A DNA stretch of 61,359 bases from an uncultured Propionibacteriaceae bacterium (GTDB lineage Bacteria; Actinomycetota; Actinomycetes; Propionibacteriales; Propionibacteriaceae): NCBI GenBank assembly GCA_937926975.1, contig CALBCJ010000024.1, forward strand, positions 1 to 61,359, read 5' to 3'. Below the pieces are notes generated by a model. The model saw only the letters and a list, made by a program, of their open reading frames with translations, was not told the DNA's origin and searched no databases. Position numbers and translations under genes: made by a program. Below, in pieces: positions 17,999 to 29,775 of the stretch (position 1 is its first letter; each line of letters starts with the position of its first letter).

Positions 17999-18649
17999 TC
18001 ACTTCTTCTTCGCGATCATGGTCTTGGTCTTCGCGCCCTTCACCGGACGGCGACCCTTGCTCTTCACCTTCGCCACGTCGGCGTCGGCCTTGAACGGGAA
18101 GCCGAGGTGCTTGAGCAGGGCCCGGCCCTCGTCGTCAGTGGTGGCTGTGGTCACGAAGGTGATGTCTATGCCCCGCAGGCGATCGATCTTGTCCTGGTCG
18201 ATCTCGTGGAACATGACCTGCTCGGTGAGCCCGAAGGTGTAGTTCCCGCGGCCGTCGAACTGCCGTGGCGAGAGCCCCCGGAAGTCTCGGATCCGGGGCA
18301 GGGCCAGGGTCAGCAGCCGGTCGGCGAACTCCCACATCCGGTCCCCGCGCAGGGTGACGTGGCAGCCGATCGGCATCCCCTCGCGCAGCTTGAACTGCGC
18401 GATCGACTTGCGGGCCTTGGTGACCTGCGGCTTCTGGCCGGTGATCACGGTCAGGTCCCGCACCGCAGCGTCGATGATCTTGGAGTCCCGGGCCGCCTCA
18501 CCGACGCCCATGTTGACCACGATCTTCTCCAGGCCCGGAGTCTGCATCACGTTGGCGTACGAGAACTCCTCGCGCAGCGCCTTGGCGATCTCGGTCCGGT
18601 ACCGCTCCTTCAGCCGGGGCGTCACCTTCGGCTTCGTGCTGTCGGTCAT
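17999..18649 (-). CDS. rplE: 50S ribosomal protein L5
   Basis: 216 residues, slightly long because of N- and C-terminal basic extensions (the end reads KGAKTKTMIAKKK). GLEKIVVNMGVGEAARDSK and the FRGLSPRQFDGRGNYTFGL segment identify L5, which binds 5S rRNA and contacts the P-site tRNA. The start shares one base with the rplX stop. Confidence 0.97.
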   Translation of the reverse strand: MTDSTKPKVTPRLKERYRTEIAKALREEFSYANVMQTPGLEKIVVNMGVGEAARDSKIIDAAVRDLTVITGQKPQVTKARKSIAQFKLREGMPIGCHVTLRGDRMWEFADRLLTLALPRIRDFRGLSPRQFDGRGNYTFGLTEQVMFHEIDQDKIDRLRGIDITFVTTATTDDEGRALLKHLGFPFKADADVAKVKSKGRRPVKGAKTKTMIAKKK

Positions 18650-19029
18650 CAGATCTTCTCCCCGGTCTTGCGAGCGATGCGGACCGAACGGGTGGAGGTG
18701 TACTCGGAGCCGTCCGGGCGCCGCTTGGTGACCTCCTCGCGGGTGTACCCCACCCGAGTGGTCACCTCCTTGCCGTCCACCTTCACCAGCAGGGCCACGT
18801 TCGAGACGTGGATCGGGGCCTCAGACGAGATGATCCCGCCCTTGGTCACCCGCCCAGCCTGGGGCTGCGCGGCGGTGTCCTTCTTGTGCCGCTTGACGAT
18901 GTTCACGCCCGACACGGTGACCCGCTGGCGCTCGACATCGACCGACAGCACCTCACCGGACAGGCCCTTGTCCTTACCGGCGATGACCCGGACCCGGTCA
19001 CCCTTCTTCACGTGCAGCGACTTGGCCAT
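18649..19029 (-). CDS. rplX: 50S ribosomal protein L24
   Basis: 126 residues with the N-terminal KOW motif (KKGDRVRVIAGKDKGLSGEV), an assembly initiator protein at the exit tunnel. It directly abuts rplN and shares one base with rplE. Confidence 0.97.
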   Translation of the reverse strand: MAKSLHVKKGDRVRVIAGKDKGLSGEVLSVDVERQRVTVSGVNIVKRHKKDTAAQPQAGRVTKGGIISSEAPIHVSNVALLVKVDGKEVTTRVGYTREEVTKRRPDGSEYTSTRSVRIARKTGEKI

Positions 19030-19398
19030 TCAGATCACCTCGGGAGCGAGAGAGACGATGCGCATGTAGCGACGCTCGCGCAGCTCACGGGCGACCGGCC
19101 CGAAGATGCGGGTGCCCCGCGGCTCGCCGTCGTTCTTCAGAATCACGGCGGCGTTCTCGTCGAACTTGATGTACGAGCCGTCCCCGCGACGCTGGCTCTT
19201 GGCGGTACGCACCACGACCGCCTTCACGACTTCGCCCTTCTTGACGTTGCCACCGGGAATCGCGTCCTTGACGGTCGCGACAATCGTGTCGCCCAGGTGG
19301 GCGTAGCGACGCTTCGAGCCACCGAGAACCCGGATGCACAGCAGCTCCTTGGCACCCGTGTTGTCGGCGACCTTGAGTCGCGTCTCCTGCTGGATCAT
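19030..19398 (-). CDS. rplN: 50S ribosomal protein L14
   Basis: 122 residues, the universal length. MIQQETRLKVADNTGAKELL and the RRRGDGSYIKFDENAAVI-like segment (here SQRRGDGSYIKFDENAAVIL) are diagnostic. It is involved in the bridge to 16S rRNA. No gap separates it from rplX. Confidence 0.98.
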   Translation of the reverse strand: MIQQETRLKVADNTGAKELLCIRVLGGSKRRYAHLGDTIVATVKDAIPGGNVKKGEVVKAVVVRTAKSQRRGDGSYIKFDENAAVILKNDGEPRGTRIFGPVARELRERRYMRIVSLAPEVI

Positions 19399-19457
19399 CT
19401 GCTACTCCTTGTCCTACCGGTTCCCCCGCAAGGGCCTGGTGGAACTCGTGGGTGGAC

Positions 19458-19736
19458 TTACTTGGCCTTCTCGAGGACCTCGACCAGCCGCCAGCGCTTC
19501 GTCGCCGACAGCGGACGGGTCTCCATCAAGCGGACGCGGTCACCCACACCGGCCTGGTTCGCCTCGTCGTGTACCTTGAGGCGCTCGGTGCGGCGCATGA
19601 CCTTGCCGTACAGCGCGTGCTTGACGCGGTCCTCCACGGCGACCACCACGGTCTTGTCCATCTTGTCGGAGACCACGACGCCCTCGCGGACCTTCCGGTA
19701 GCCGCGCTCGGAGGCGCTCGACTCACTCATGCTCAC
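19458..19736 (-). CDS. rpsQ: 30S ribosomal protein S17
   Basis: 92 residues; the OB-fold sequence GVVVSDKMDKTVVVAVEDRV and VRLMETRPLSATKRWRLVE are characteristic. The start overlaps the rpmC stop by 4 bp. Confidence 0.97.
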   Translation of the reverse strand: MSMSESSASERGYRKVREGVVVSDKMDKTVVVAVEDRVKHALYGKVMRRTERLKVHDEANQAGVGDRVRLMETRPLSATKRWRLVEVLEKAK

Positions 19737-19966
19737 TTCTTCCCTTCATCCGGGTCTGGCACGATCCCGAGGACCCGCTCCTGGATCACGGTGTAGATCC
19801 GCGCGATGTCCTTGCGCACCTCGCGCAGGCGCCCGTGCGACTCCAGCTGGCCGGTCTGGTGCTGGAAGCGCAGCGTGAACAGCTCCTCCTTCAGCTCCAC
19901 CACCTTGGCATCGAGCTCGGCACGCGAGAGGCCGCGCAGGTCGGCGGCATTCAACGACTTGGCCAT
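19733..19966 (-). CDS. rpmC: 50S ribosomal protein L29
   Basis: 77 residues. ADLRGLSRAELDAKVVELKE followed by LFTLRFQHQTGQLESHGRLR is the L29 helical hairpin, located at the exit tunnel near the SRP site. The frame runs on upstream, but ATG 19966 overlaps the rplP stop by one base (TGATG), the usual arrangement. A short acidic tail extends the C-terminus. Confidence 0.96.
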   Translation of the reverse strand: MAKSLNAADLRGLSRAELDAKVVELKEELFTLRFQHQTGQLESHGRLREVRKDIARIYTVIQERVLGIVPDPDEGKK

Positions 19967-20385
19967 CAGAGTTCCCCTGCCTCCCGCTTGATGAAGCGCG
20001 CCTTGAACGGAAGCTTGTGGATAGCCAGACGCATGGCCTCGCGAGCGGTCTCCTCGTTCACCCCGGAGAGCTCGAAGAGCACCCGGCCCGGCTTGACGTT
20101 GGCGACCCACCACTCCGGTGAGCCCTTGCCCGAGCCCATGCGGGTCTCGGCGGGCTTCTTGGTGAGCGGACGGTCCGGGTAGACGTTGATCCAGACCTTT
20201 CCGCCACGGCGGATGTGGCGGGTCATCGCAATACGCGCGGCCTCGATCTGCCGGTTGGTCAGGTACGACGACTCCAGCGCCTGGATGCCGTAGTCACCGA
20301 AGGCGAGCTTGGTGCCGCCCTTGGCCCGGCCGGTCCGGCTCGGGTGGTGCTGCTTGCGGTGCTTGACGCGACGTGGGATCAGCAT
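19966..20385 (-). CDS. rplP: 50S ribosomal protein L16
   Basis: 139 residues. MLIPRRVKHRKQHHPSRTGR and the MGSGKGSPEWWVA motif that reaches toward the peptidyl-transferase/A-site region identify it. It is one base from rpsC and overlaps rpmC by one base. Confidence 0.98.
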   Translation of the reverse strand: MLIPRRVKHRKQHHPSRTGRAKGGTKLAFGDYGIQALESSYLTNRQIEAARIAMTRHIRRGGKVWINVYPDRPLTKKPAETRMGSGKGSPEWWVANVKPGRVLFELSGVNEETAREAMRLAIHKLPFKARFIKREAGEL

Positions 20386-20386
20386 G

Positions 20387-21187
20387 TCAGGCTCCTACGT
20401 TCTCCGCGGCCGGCGCCTCAGCGGCAGCGGCCTCCTCGGCCCGACGGCGACCGCCACGCTCCTGGCGGCCCGAGCCACCGTCACGCCCCGGCCGACGGGT
20501 TGGCCGCTGGCGGCCGGTCGCGGCCTGCCGAGCAGCCTTCTGGGCGGCGCGCTCGGCACGGGTGCCGGCGACATCGCCCTTGTAGATCCACACCTTCACG
20601 CCGATCCGGCCGAAGGTGGTCTTGGCCTCGTGGAAGCCGTAGTCGATGTCCGCGCGCAGCGTGTGCAGCGGCACCCGGCCCTCCCGGTAGAACTCCGAGC
20701 GGCTCATCTCGGCGCCACCGAGACGACCGGAGCACTGGATCCGGATCCCCTGGGCCCCCGAGCGCATCGCGGTCTGCTGCGCCTTGCGCATCGCCCGGCG
20801 GAACGCGACTCGCGCCCCCAGCTGCTCGGCGACCCCCTTGGCCACCAGCTGAGCATCGATCTCGGGGTTCTTCACCTCGAGGATGTTCAGCTGCACCTGC
20901 TTGCCGGTGAGCTTCTCCAGCTGGCCGCGGACCCGCTCCGCCTCGGCGCCGTTGCGCCCGATGACGATGCCCGGGCGGGCCGCGTACAGGTAGATCGTGA
21001 TCCGCTCGCTGCGGCGCTCAATCTCGACCGAGCTGATCCCGGCCTTGTCCAGCTCCTTGCCCAGGTAGTCGCGGATCTTGACGTCCTCGCCCACAAAGCT
21101 GGCGTACTGCTTGTCGGAGTACCAGCGGGTCTTGTGGTCGGTGGTGATGCCCAGACGGAAGCCGTTCGGGTTGATCTTCTGCCCCAT
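20387..21187 (-). CDS. rpsC: 30S ribosomal protein S3
   Basis: 266 residues. The N-terminal KH domain includes IVIGRNGAEAERVRGQLEKL; the C-terminal half carries GRLGGAEMSRSEFYREGRVP. A roughly 50-residue tail rich in Arg, Ala and Glu follows, as in other actinobacteria. S3 shapes the mRNA entry channel. Three bases separate it from rplV. Confidence 0.97.
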   Translation of the reverse strand: MGQKINPNGFRLGITTDHKTRWYSDKQYASFVGEDVKIRDYLGKELDKAGISSVEIERRSERITIYLYAARPGIVIGRNGAEAERVRGQLEKLTGKQVQLNILEVKNPEIDAQLVAKGVAEQLGARVAFRRAMRKAQQTAMRSGAQGIRIQCSGRLGGAEMSRSEFYREGRVPLHTLRADIDYGFHEAKTTFGRIGVKVWIYKGDVAGTRAERAAQKAARQAATGRQRPTRRPGRDGGSGRQERGGRRRAEEAAAAEAPAAENVGA

Positions 21188-21189
21188 GC

Positions 21190-21744
21190 TCAGGCCTCCT
21201 TCTCGCTGGCCTTGGCCGGCTTCTCAGACTTCGTGGCCTTGCCCTCGCTCGCTGCCTTGTCGGTGGTCTTCTTCTCGGCGGGCTTGGCCTTCTTCTCGGC
21301 CGGCTTCGCCTCGCTCGCGGCGGCCTTCTTCTTGGCGGGCGCCGGACGAACCGCGTCCTGGTGCGGCTCGACTACCACGGTGATGTGGCTGGCCCGCTTC
21401 AGGACCCGGCTCGCCGAGCCCTTGGCCCGAGGGCGGATCCGGCGCATGGTGACGCCCTCGTCGACGAAGGCCTGCGACACGTACAGGTCCTCTGGCCGCA
21501 GCCCGGCCGTGGTCTCGGCGTTGGCGACGGCCGAGGCGACCACCTTGTAGACCGGCTCGCTGGCCGCCTGCGGGGCGAACTGCAGAACGTTCAGGGCCTC
21601 GTCCACGTCCAGCCCCCGGATCAGGTTCACCACGCGGCGGACCTTCATCGGGGTCATGCGGACGTGACGCGCGATGGCGTACGAGCCGGGGCGCTCCCCG
21701 AGCAGCGCCGAGCGGCGCGACGGCCGCTGGGTGTTGGTGCTCAT
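21190..21744 (-). CDS. rplV: 50S ribosomal protein L22 with Lys/Ala-rich C-terminal tail
   Basis: 184 residues; residues about 20-130 are standard L22 (ARHVRMTPMKVRRVVNLIRG, and VDEGVTMRRIRPRAKGSASR near the tunnel loop). The last ~55 residues are a low-complexity run of Lys, Ala, Glu and Pro (several EKKAKP-like repeats), longer than in most bacteria, so the total exceeds the usual 110-130 residues. Confidence 0.96.
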   Translation of the reverse strand: MSTNTQRPSRRSALLGERPGSYAIARHVRMTPMKVRRVVNLIRGLDVDEALNVLQFAPQAASEPVYKVVASAVANAETTAGLRPEDLYVSQAFVDEGVTMRRIRPRAKGSASRVLKRASHITVVVEPHQDAVRPAPAKKKAAASEAKPAEKKAKPAEKKTTDKAASEGKATKSEKPAKASEKEA

Positions 21745-21763
21745 TGTGTGTTCCCTCTTCTCG

Positions 21764-22045
21764 TTACCGGCGCCGGGCCTTCTTGTCGTCCTTCACGTGC
21801 CCGCGGAAGGTGCGCGTGGGGGCGAACTCGCCAAGCTTGTGGCCGATCATCGACTCGGTGACAAAGACCGGCACGTGCTTGCGGCCGTCGTGCACGGCGA
21901 TCGTGTGGCCGATCATGGCGGGGCTGATCATGGAGCGCCGCGACCAGGTCTTGATGACGGTCTTGGTGCCCAGCTCGTTCTGCCGGTCCACCTTCTTGGC
22001 CAGGTGGTCGTCGATGAAGGGGCCCTTCTTCAGGCTGCGTGGCAT
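21764..22045 (-). CDS. rpsS: 30S ribosomal protein S19
   Basis: 93 residues, the standard length. MPRSLKKGPFIDDHLAKKVD and the C-terminal GHKLGEFAPTRTFRGH are diagnostic. S19 sits in the head of the 30S subunit. Confidence 0.98.
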   Translation of the reverse strand: MPRSLKKGPFIDDHLAKKVDRQNELGTKTVIKTWSRRSMISPAMIGHTIAVHDGRKHVPVFVTESMIGHKLGEFAPTRTFRGHVKDDKKARRR

Positions 22046-22062
22046 GGTGTCTTCTGCTCCGA

Positions 22063-22899
22063 TCAGCGCTTCTTGCCGGACTTGCGGCGACGGATGATGA
22101 GGCGGGACGAGGCCTTGTTCGGGTTCCGGGTACGGCCCTCAGGCTTGCCCCACGGGGTGACCGGGTGACGACCGCCGGAGGTCTTGCCCTCACCGCCCCC
22201 GTGCGGGTGGTCGATCGGGTTCATCGCCACGCCGCGGACGGTCGGGCGGACACCCTTCCAGCGCATCCGGCCGGCCTTGCCCCAGCTGATGTTCGACTGC
22301 TCGGCGTTGCCGACCTCACCGACCGTGGCTCGGCACCGGACATCGACCATCCGGGTCTCGCCCGACGGCATCCGCAGGGTGGCCATCTTGCCCTCGCGGG
22401 CCAGCAGCTGGATCCCGGCGCCGGCGGAGCGGGCTAGCTTGGCGCCGCCACCCGGGCGCAGCTCGACGGCGTGGATGGTGGTGCCGACCGGGATGCTGCG
22501 CAGCGGCAGGTTGTTGCCGGGGCGGATGTCAGCACCCTCGCCGGCCTCGACCTTGGCGCCCTGGCCCAGACCCTGCGGCGCCAGGATGTAGCGCTTCTCG
22601 CCGTCAGCGTAGTGAAGCAGCGCGATCCGGGCCGTACGGTTCGGGTCGTACTCGATCTCGGCGACCTTGGCCGGGACCCCGTCCTTGTCGTAGCGGCGGA
22701 AGTCGACCAGGCGGTAGGCCTGCTTGTGGCCGCCGCCGATGTGGCGGCTGGTGATCCGGCCCTGGTTGTTGCGGCCACCGGTCTTCGGCTTCGGGGCCAG
22801 CAGCGACTTCTCCGGGGTGGAGCGGGTGACCTCAACGAAGTCGGCGACGCTCGCCCCGCGGCGACCCGGAGTGGTCGGCTTGTACTTACGGATACCCAT
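22063..22899 (-). CDS. rplB: 50S ribosomal protein L2
   Basis: 278 residues. RNNQGRITSRHIGGGHKQAY, the RBD segment GIQLLAREGKMATLRMPSGE and the C-terminal NPIDHPHGGGEGKTSGGRHP (with the conserved histidine) identify L2, needed for subunit association and peptidyl-transferase assembly. Confidence 0.98.
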   Translation of the reverse strand: MGIRKYKPTTPGRRGASVADFVEVTRSTPEKSLLAPKPKTGGRNNQGRITSRHIGGGHKQAYRLVDFRRYDKDGVPAKVAEIEYDPNRTARIALLHYADGEKRYILAPQGLGQGAKVEAGEGADIRPGNNLPLRSIPVGTTIHAVELRPGGGAKLARSAGAGIQLLAREGKMATLRMPSGETRMVDVRCRATVGEVGNAEQSNISWGKAGRMRWKGVRPTVRGVAMNPIDHPHGGGEGKTSGGRHPVTPWGKPEGRTRNPNKASSRLIIRRRKSGKKR

Positions 22900-22915
22900 C
22901 AGTGGTTGCCCTTCC

Positions 22916-23224
22916 TCAGCCGACCTGGCCGAACAGGTCGATGCGCTGGCCCTCGGCCACGGTGACGATCGCCCGCTTGGTGTCGGGGCGGCGCCCGATG
23001 CCGTGGCGGGTGCGCCGCTTCTTCCCGGGCCGGTTGATCGTGTTGACGCCGACGACCTTGACGTCGAAGACCTTCTCGACCGCGATCTTGATCTCGGTCT
23101 TGTTCGCCTTCGGGGCGACCAGGAAGGTGTACTTGTTCTCGTCCAGCAGCGAGTAGCTCTTCTCGCTGACGACCGGTGCGAGCAGGATGTCGCGGTGGTC
23201 GCGGATCTTGGTGGCTGCGCTCAC
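22916..23224 (-). CDS. rplW: 50S ribosomal protein L23
   Basis: 102 residues. ILLAPVVSEKSYSLLDENKY and the C-terminal RRTRHGIGRRPDTKRAIVTV are typical; L23 docks SRP and trigger factor at the tunnel exit. The start overlaps the rplD stop by 4 bp. Confidence 0.97.
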   Translation of the reverse strand: MSAATKIRDHRDILLAPVVSEKSYSLLDENKYTFLVAPKANKTEIKIAVEKVFDVKVVGVNTINRPGKKRRTRHGIGRRPDTKRAIVTVAEGQRIDLFGQVG

Positions 23225-23889
23225 TTCGAGGCCTCCTTGTCGGCCGGGGTCTGCAAGGTCGCGGCCGAGCCGCCGACGAAGGCCTCCAGCGCGGCAGCAG
23301 TGAAGACCACGGCCTCGTTGACCAGGACGTCGTACACGTTCAGCTGGTCGACCGCGATCGGGTGGAGATGGGCCACGTTGCGCAGGCTCATCCAGGCCAG
23401 GTCCTCGTCACGGTGCAGGACCACGATCGCCGAGCGCAGGTCGCCGATCACCTTGAGCGAGGCCAGCGCCTGCTTGGTGCTGGGCACCTCGCCGCTGACG
23501 ATGGAGTCGACCACGAACAGCCGACCGTCACGGACCCGGTCCGACAGCACCCCGCGCAGCGCGGCGGCGACCATCTTCTTCGGGGTCCGCTGGGCGTACG
23601 AGCGTGGCTGCGGGCCGTGGACGGTGCCACCACCGGTCCACTGCGGGGCCCGCCGGGAGCCCTGCCGGGCCCGGCCGGTGCCCTTCTGGCGCCACGGCTT
23701 GGAGCCGCCGCCGCGGACCTGGCCGCGGGTCTTGGTGGCGTGGGTGCCCTGCCGGGCGGCCGCCTGCTGGGCCACCACGACCTGGTGGATCAGCGGGATG
23801 TTCACCTGAACGTCGAACAGGTGGGCCGGGAGCTCGGCGGTGGACTTCTTCAGGCCGTCGGCGCCGACGACATCAACGGAGATGCTCAT
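23221..23889 (-). CDS. rplD: 50S ribosomal protein L4
   Basis: 222 residues. The central arginine-rich loop that lines the tunnel (RGGGSKPWRQKGTGRARQGS) is present, followed by PRSYAQRTPKKM. It overlaps both rplC and rplW by 4 bp, so the three are coupled. Confidence 0.97.
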   Translation of the reverse strand: MSISVDVVGADGLKKSTAELPAHLFDVQVNIPLIHQVVVAQQAAARQGTHATKTRGQVRGGGSKPWRQKGTGRARQGSRRAPQWTGGGTVHGPQPRSYAQRTPKKMVAAALRGVLSDRVRDGRLFVVDSIVSGEVPSTKQALASLKVIGDLRSAIVVLHRDEDLAWMSLRNVAHLHPIAVDQLNVYDVLVNEAVVFTAAALEAFVGGSAATLQTPADKEASK

Positions 23890-24542
23890 GCCTGCTCTCC
23901 CTTCTTGGCGGCGGAGCGGATCACAACCAGGCCGCCCTTGGGCCCGGGGACCGCGCCCTTGACCAGGATCAGGTTCCGCTCGGTGTCGACAGCGTGGACG
24001 ACGAGGTTCTGGATGGTCTTCTTGGCCACGCCCATCCGGCCGGCCATCCTCAGGCCCTTGAAGACCTTCGACGGGGTCGAGGACTGGCCGATCGAGCCCG
24101 GCGAGCGGTGCTTGCGGTGCACACCGTGACCGGCGCCCAGGCCGCCGAAGCCGTGACGCTTCATCACACCCGCGGTGCCCTTACCGCGGGTCACGCCGGT
24201 CACGTCGACCACGTCGGCAGCGGCGAAGACATCGCTGGCGACCTCCTGGCCCAGGGTGTACTCGCTGGCGTCGCTGGTCCGGATCTCCAGCAGGTGCTGG
24301 CGGGGAGTCACCCCGGCCTTCTCGAAGTGCCCGGCGGCCGGCTTGCGGACTGCCTTGGGCCTCACCGCGCCAAAGCCGAGCTGGACCGCGCAGTAGCCGT
24401 CCACCTCGGGGGTCCGGACCTGCGTCACCACGCAGGGCCCGGCCTGAATCACGGTCACCGGCACCACCCGGTTGTTCTCGTCCCAGAGCTGGGTCATGCC
24501 GAGCTTGGTGCCCAGCAGCCCCTTCACCTTGCGTTCAGTCAT
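23886..24542 (-). CDS. rplC: 50S ribosomal protein L3
   Basis: 218 residues. KGLLGTKLGMTQLWDENNRV at the N-terminus and the GLGAGHGVHRKHRSPGSIGQ region that extends toward the peptidyl-transferase centre are diagnostic. It follows rpsJ after 13 bp and overlaps rplD by 4 bp. Confidence 0.98.
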   Translation of the reverse strand: MTERKVKGLLGTKLGMTQLWDENNRVVPVTVIQAGPCVVTQVRTPEVDGYCAVQLGFGAVRPKAVRKPAAGHFEKAGVTPRQHLLEIRTSDASEYTLGQEVASDVFAAADVVDVTGVTRGKGTAGVMKRHGFGGLGAGHGVHRKHRSPGSIGQSSTPSKVFKGLRMAGRMGVAKKTIQNLVVHAVDTERNLILVKGAVPGPKGGLVVIRSAAKKGEQA

Positions 24543-24555
24543 GACGGTGCAACCC

Positions 24556-24864
24556 CTAGAGCTTGATCTCGATGTCGACGCCCGCCGGCAGGTCGACCCG
24601 CATCAGCGACTCCACCGCCTTCGGCGTCGGGTCGAAGATGTCGATCAGCCGCTTGTGCGTACGCATCTCAAAGTGCTCGCGGCTGTCCTTGTACTTGTGG
24701 GGCGAGCGGATCACGCAGTACACGTTCTTCTCGGTCGGCAGCGGCACCGGGCCGGCGACCTTGGCGCCCGCGCGGGTCACCGTGTCCACGATCTTGCGCG
24801 CCGAGGAGTCGATCACCTCGTGGTCATAGGCCCTGAGCCTGATGCGGATCTTCTGTCCCGCCAC
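24556..24864 (-). CDS. rpsJ: 30S ribosomal protein S10 (NusE)
   Basis: 102 residues and first gene of the S10 operon; also acts in NusG/NusE transcription-translation coupling. AGQKIRIRLRAYDHEVIDSS and RSPHKYKDSREHFEMRTHKR are diagnostic. The start is a GTG at 24864 with GAGGGATGG upstream; the open frame continues further upstream without similarity. Confidence 0.97.
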   Translation of the reverse strand: MAGQKIRIRLRAYDHEVIDSSARKIVDTVTRAGAKVAGPVPLPTEKNVYCVIRSPHKYKDSREHFEMRTHKRLIDIFDPTPKAVESLMRVDLPAGVDIEIKL

Positions 24865-24948
24865 GGTCCCATCCCTCTCGTCCTTCTGGCTCCGACCGGC
24901 GGTTGCCGGCGTCGCTGTGGAGCCTCTGCGCGAGTCTCCGCTTGTCGC

Positions 24949-24967
24949 CCCGACCCCCGCGGTCGGG
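24949..24967 (-). promoter_or_regulatory. Hairpin in the S10 operon leader
   Basis: Perfect 7-bp stem CCCGACC / GGTCGGG with a 5-nt loop in the ~250-nt leader of rpsJ. It could be a regulatory leader structure; nothing ties it to a known ligand. Confidence 0.4.
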
Positions 24968-25122
24968 CGTGTCGAGCACCTGGCCGGCTCTCGCCACCTG
25001 CGGCTGCGGTGGTCAGGACCAGTTCCGGGCTCTGGTTCGCCCCCTGGGGGGTGGGTCAGCCGGTTCGAGACCGCGCCGTTCAGCGGCACGTCGCCCCGTA
25101 CGACCCTCCGGGCAACCCTGCG

Positions 25123-25152
25123 ATTCTGTCACGCGGCGCTCAAGGGGTGCAA
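25123..25152 (-). promoter_or_regulatory. Promoter of the S10 operon
   Basis: On the minus strand: TTGCAC (25147-25152), 18-nt spacer, CAGAAT (25123-25128). It lies 10 bp beyond the gltX stop and about 260 bp upstream of rpsJ, leaving a long leader. Confidence 0.6.
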
Positions 25153-25161
25153 GTTCAGCGG

Positions 25162-26619
25162 CTAGCAGCTGCGAGCCAGCCGGTCGATCCGGGCCAGCAC
25201 GCTGTCGCGGCCCAGCAGCTCCATCGACTCGAACAGCGGCGGGGACACCTTCTTGCCCGAGATCGCCACCCGGGGCGGGGTGAAGGCCACCCGTGGCTTG
25301 AGGCCCATCCCGGCAACCAGGGCCTCCCGCAGCGCCTGCTCGATCTGCGGGGCCTCGAACGGGGTGACCTCGGCCAGCGCCGCCCGGGTCGCTGCCAGGA
25401 TCTCGCCGGCTCGGTCGGTGAGCTGGGCCCGGGCCTCGTCGCTGACCTGCAGCTCGTCATCGGCGACCAGGGCGAAGTCCAGCATCCCCAGCGCGTCACC
25501 CAGCACCACCAGCCGCTCCCGCAGCATCGGCACCGCCCGCCGCAGCAGGTCGGCCGAGTCCTCCGGCAGGCCCTGGTAGGCGCGGGCGTGGTCGACCACC
25601 CGCTGCGCCAGCTCCTCGACCGGCAGGGCCCGGATGTAGGTGCCGTTCAGCCAGCTCAGCTTGTCCAGGTCGACGACCGGGCCGACCGTGCTCACCTTCG
25701 CCCAGTCGAAGCCGGCGACGAAGTCGTCGAAGCCGGCCACCTCGTCGTCACCGTCGGCCGGCGGGTAGGCCAGCAGCTGCAGGAAGTTCCGCAGCGCCTC
25801 CGGCAGGTAGCCCTGCTCGCGGAACCAGAGCAGCCGGGCGGCCGGGTTCTTGCGCTTGGAGATCTTGGAGCGGTCGGTGTTGCGCAGCAGCGGCATGTGC
25901 GCGAACGCCGGCGCCTGCCACCCCAGCCAGCCGTACAGGAGCAGGTGCTTGGGCGTGGAGCTGATCCACTCCTCGCCCCGCACCACGTGGGTGATCCCCA
26001 TCAGGTGGTCGTCGACCACCAGCGCCATGTGGTACGTCGGGAAGCCGTCCGCCTTGAGCAGCACCTGGTCATCGGGCCGCGGCGCGGCGACCTCGCCGCG
26101 GATCAGGTCGGTGAACTCCAGCGGCACGTCGTCGGGTACCAGCATCCGGACCACAGGGGTCTCGCTGAAGCCCGGCAGCTGGGCCCGCTCGTCACGGGTC
26201 ATCCCGAGGCAGAGCCGGTCGTACCCGGTCACCGCCTGCTTGCTGCGCTGCTGCTCCTCGCGCAGCGCGGCCAGGCGCTGCGCCGAGCACCAGCAGTAGT
26301 AGGCGTGGCCGTCGGCGATCAGCTGCTCCACGTACGGGCGGTAGGTGCCGAGCCGCTCGCTCTGCCGGTACGGCTGGTACGGGCCGCCGATGTCGGGCCC
26401 CTCGTCCCAGGGCAGCCCCAGCCAGCGCAGCGAGTCGACGACCTGCTGCTCGGAGTCCGCCACGTACCGGGCCCGGTCGGTGTCCTCGATCCGGAGCACG
26501 AACTGGCCCCCGGTCTGTCGGGCGAAGGCCAGGTTGAACAGCGCCATGTAGGCAGTGCCGACGTGCGGGTCACCGGTCGGCGACGGAGCCACACGGGTAC
26601 GGGCAGGAGTCGTGGTCAC
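25162..26619 (-). CDS. gltX: Glutamyl-tRNA synthetase
   Basis: Class I synthetase charging tRNA-Glu. 485 residues. The HIGH-type motif is PSPTGDPHVGTA; the KMSKS loop is SKISKRKNP. The N-terminal catalytic domain (about 1-320) is followed by the helical anticodon-binding domain. The start is GTG 26619: TAGGCT (26628-26633) ends 8 nt upstream and there is no Shine-Dalgarno, so it is probably leaderless. The open frame extends far upstream only as antisense to glnS. Because glnS is present, this GluRS need not be the nondiscriminating type, but that cannot be told from the sequence. Confidence 0.96.
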   Translation of the reverse strand: MTTTPARTRVAPSPTGDPHVGTAYMALFNLAFARQTGGQFVLRIEDTDRARYVADSEQQVVDSLRWLGLPWDEGPDIGGPYQPYRQSERLGTYRPYVEQLIADGHAYYCWCSAQRLAALREEQQRSKQAVTGYDRLCLGMTRDERAQLPGFSETPVVRMLVPDDVPLEFTDLIRGEVAAPRPDDQVLLKADGFPTYHMALVVDDHLMGITHVVRGEEWISSTPKHLLLYGWLGWQAPAFAHMPLLRNTDRSKISKRKNPAARLLWFREQGYLPEALRNFLQLLAYPPADGDDEVAGFDDFVAGFDWAKVSTVGPVVDLDKLSWLNGTYIRALPVEELAQRVVDHARAYQGLPEDSADLLRRAVPMLRERLVVLGDALGMLDFALVADDELQVSDEARAQLTDRAGEILAATRAALAEVTPFEAPQIEQALREALVAGMGLKPRVAFTPPRVAISGKKVSPPLFESMELLGRDSVLARIDRLARSC

Positions 26620-26709
26620 GACGCCAGAGCCTACCGGCCGGCACTGACGAGGACCGTACGGTCGCCGCCTGCCACCGGCTGGTCGGCGCCAAGCCCTAGG
26701 CTGACCCCC
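26620..26709. promoter_or_regulatory. Divergent gltX-glnS promoter region with 12-bp palindrome
   Basis: 90 bp between two divergent starts. Each start is preceded by TAGGCT (26628-26633 on minus, 26697-26702 on plus). Near the middle is a perfect 12-bp palindrome GACCGTACGGTC (26652-26663), which could bind a regulator of both genes. Neither -35 box is convincing. Confidence 0.55.
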
Positions 26710-28383
<1,674 letters not shown>

Positions 28384-28526
28384 CACCGCCCGCAGCGTGG
28401 CTGGGCCCTGGCACCCCTGGAGCCCGACGACAGACCTGGAACGGGACGTCCCAGGGTGTGACCAGCTCATCGGCCCTCCGGGCCCGGCGTACGTCTCGGG
28501 CCGGGCCTCGTACGGAACGGGAACCG

Positions 28527-28565
28527 CCACGGCCCCGTACCTGGTCGTCAGGTACGGGGCCGTGG
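28527..28565. terminator. Bidirectional terminator between glnS and tuf
   Basis: Perfect 17-bp stem (CCACGGCCCCGTACCTG and complement) with loop GTCGT, lying between the convergent ends of glnS (28383) and tuf (28582). No U-tract on either side. Confidence 0.88.
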
Positions 28566-28581
28566 TCGCGCTGCGACTAGA

Positions 28582-29775
<1,194 letters not shown>

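Noticed and set aside
24472..26709. Upstream extension of the glnS frame by more than 700 codons
   Set aside because: It is antisense to rpsJ and gltX. GlnRS homology begins at 26710, directly after a promoter-like hexamer.
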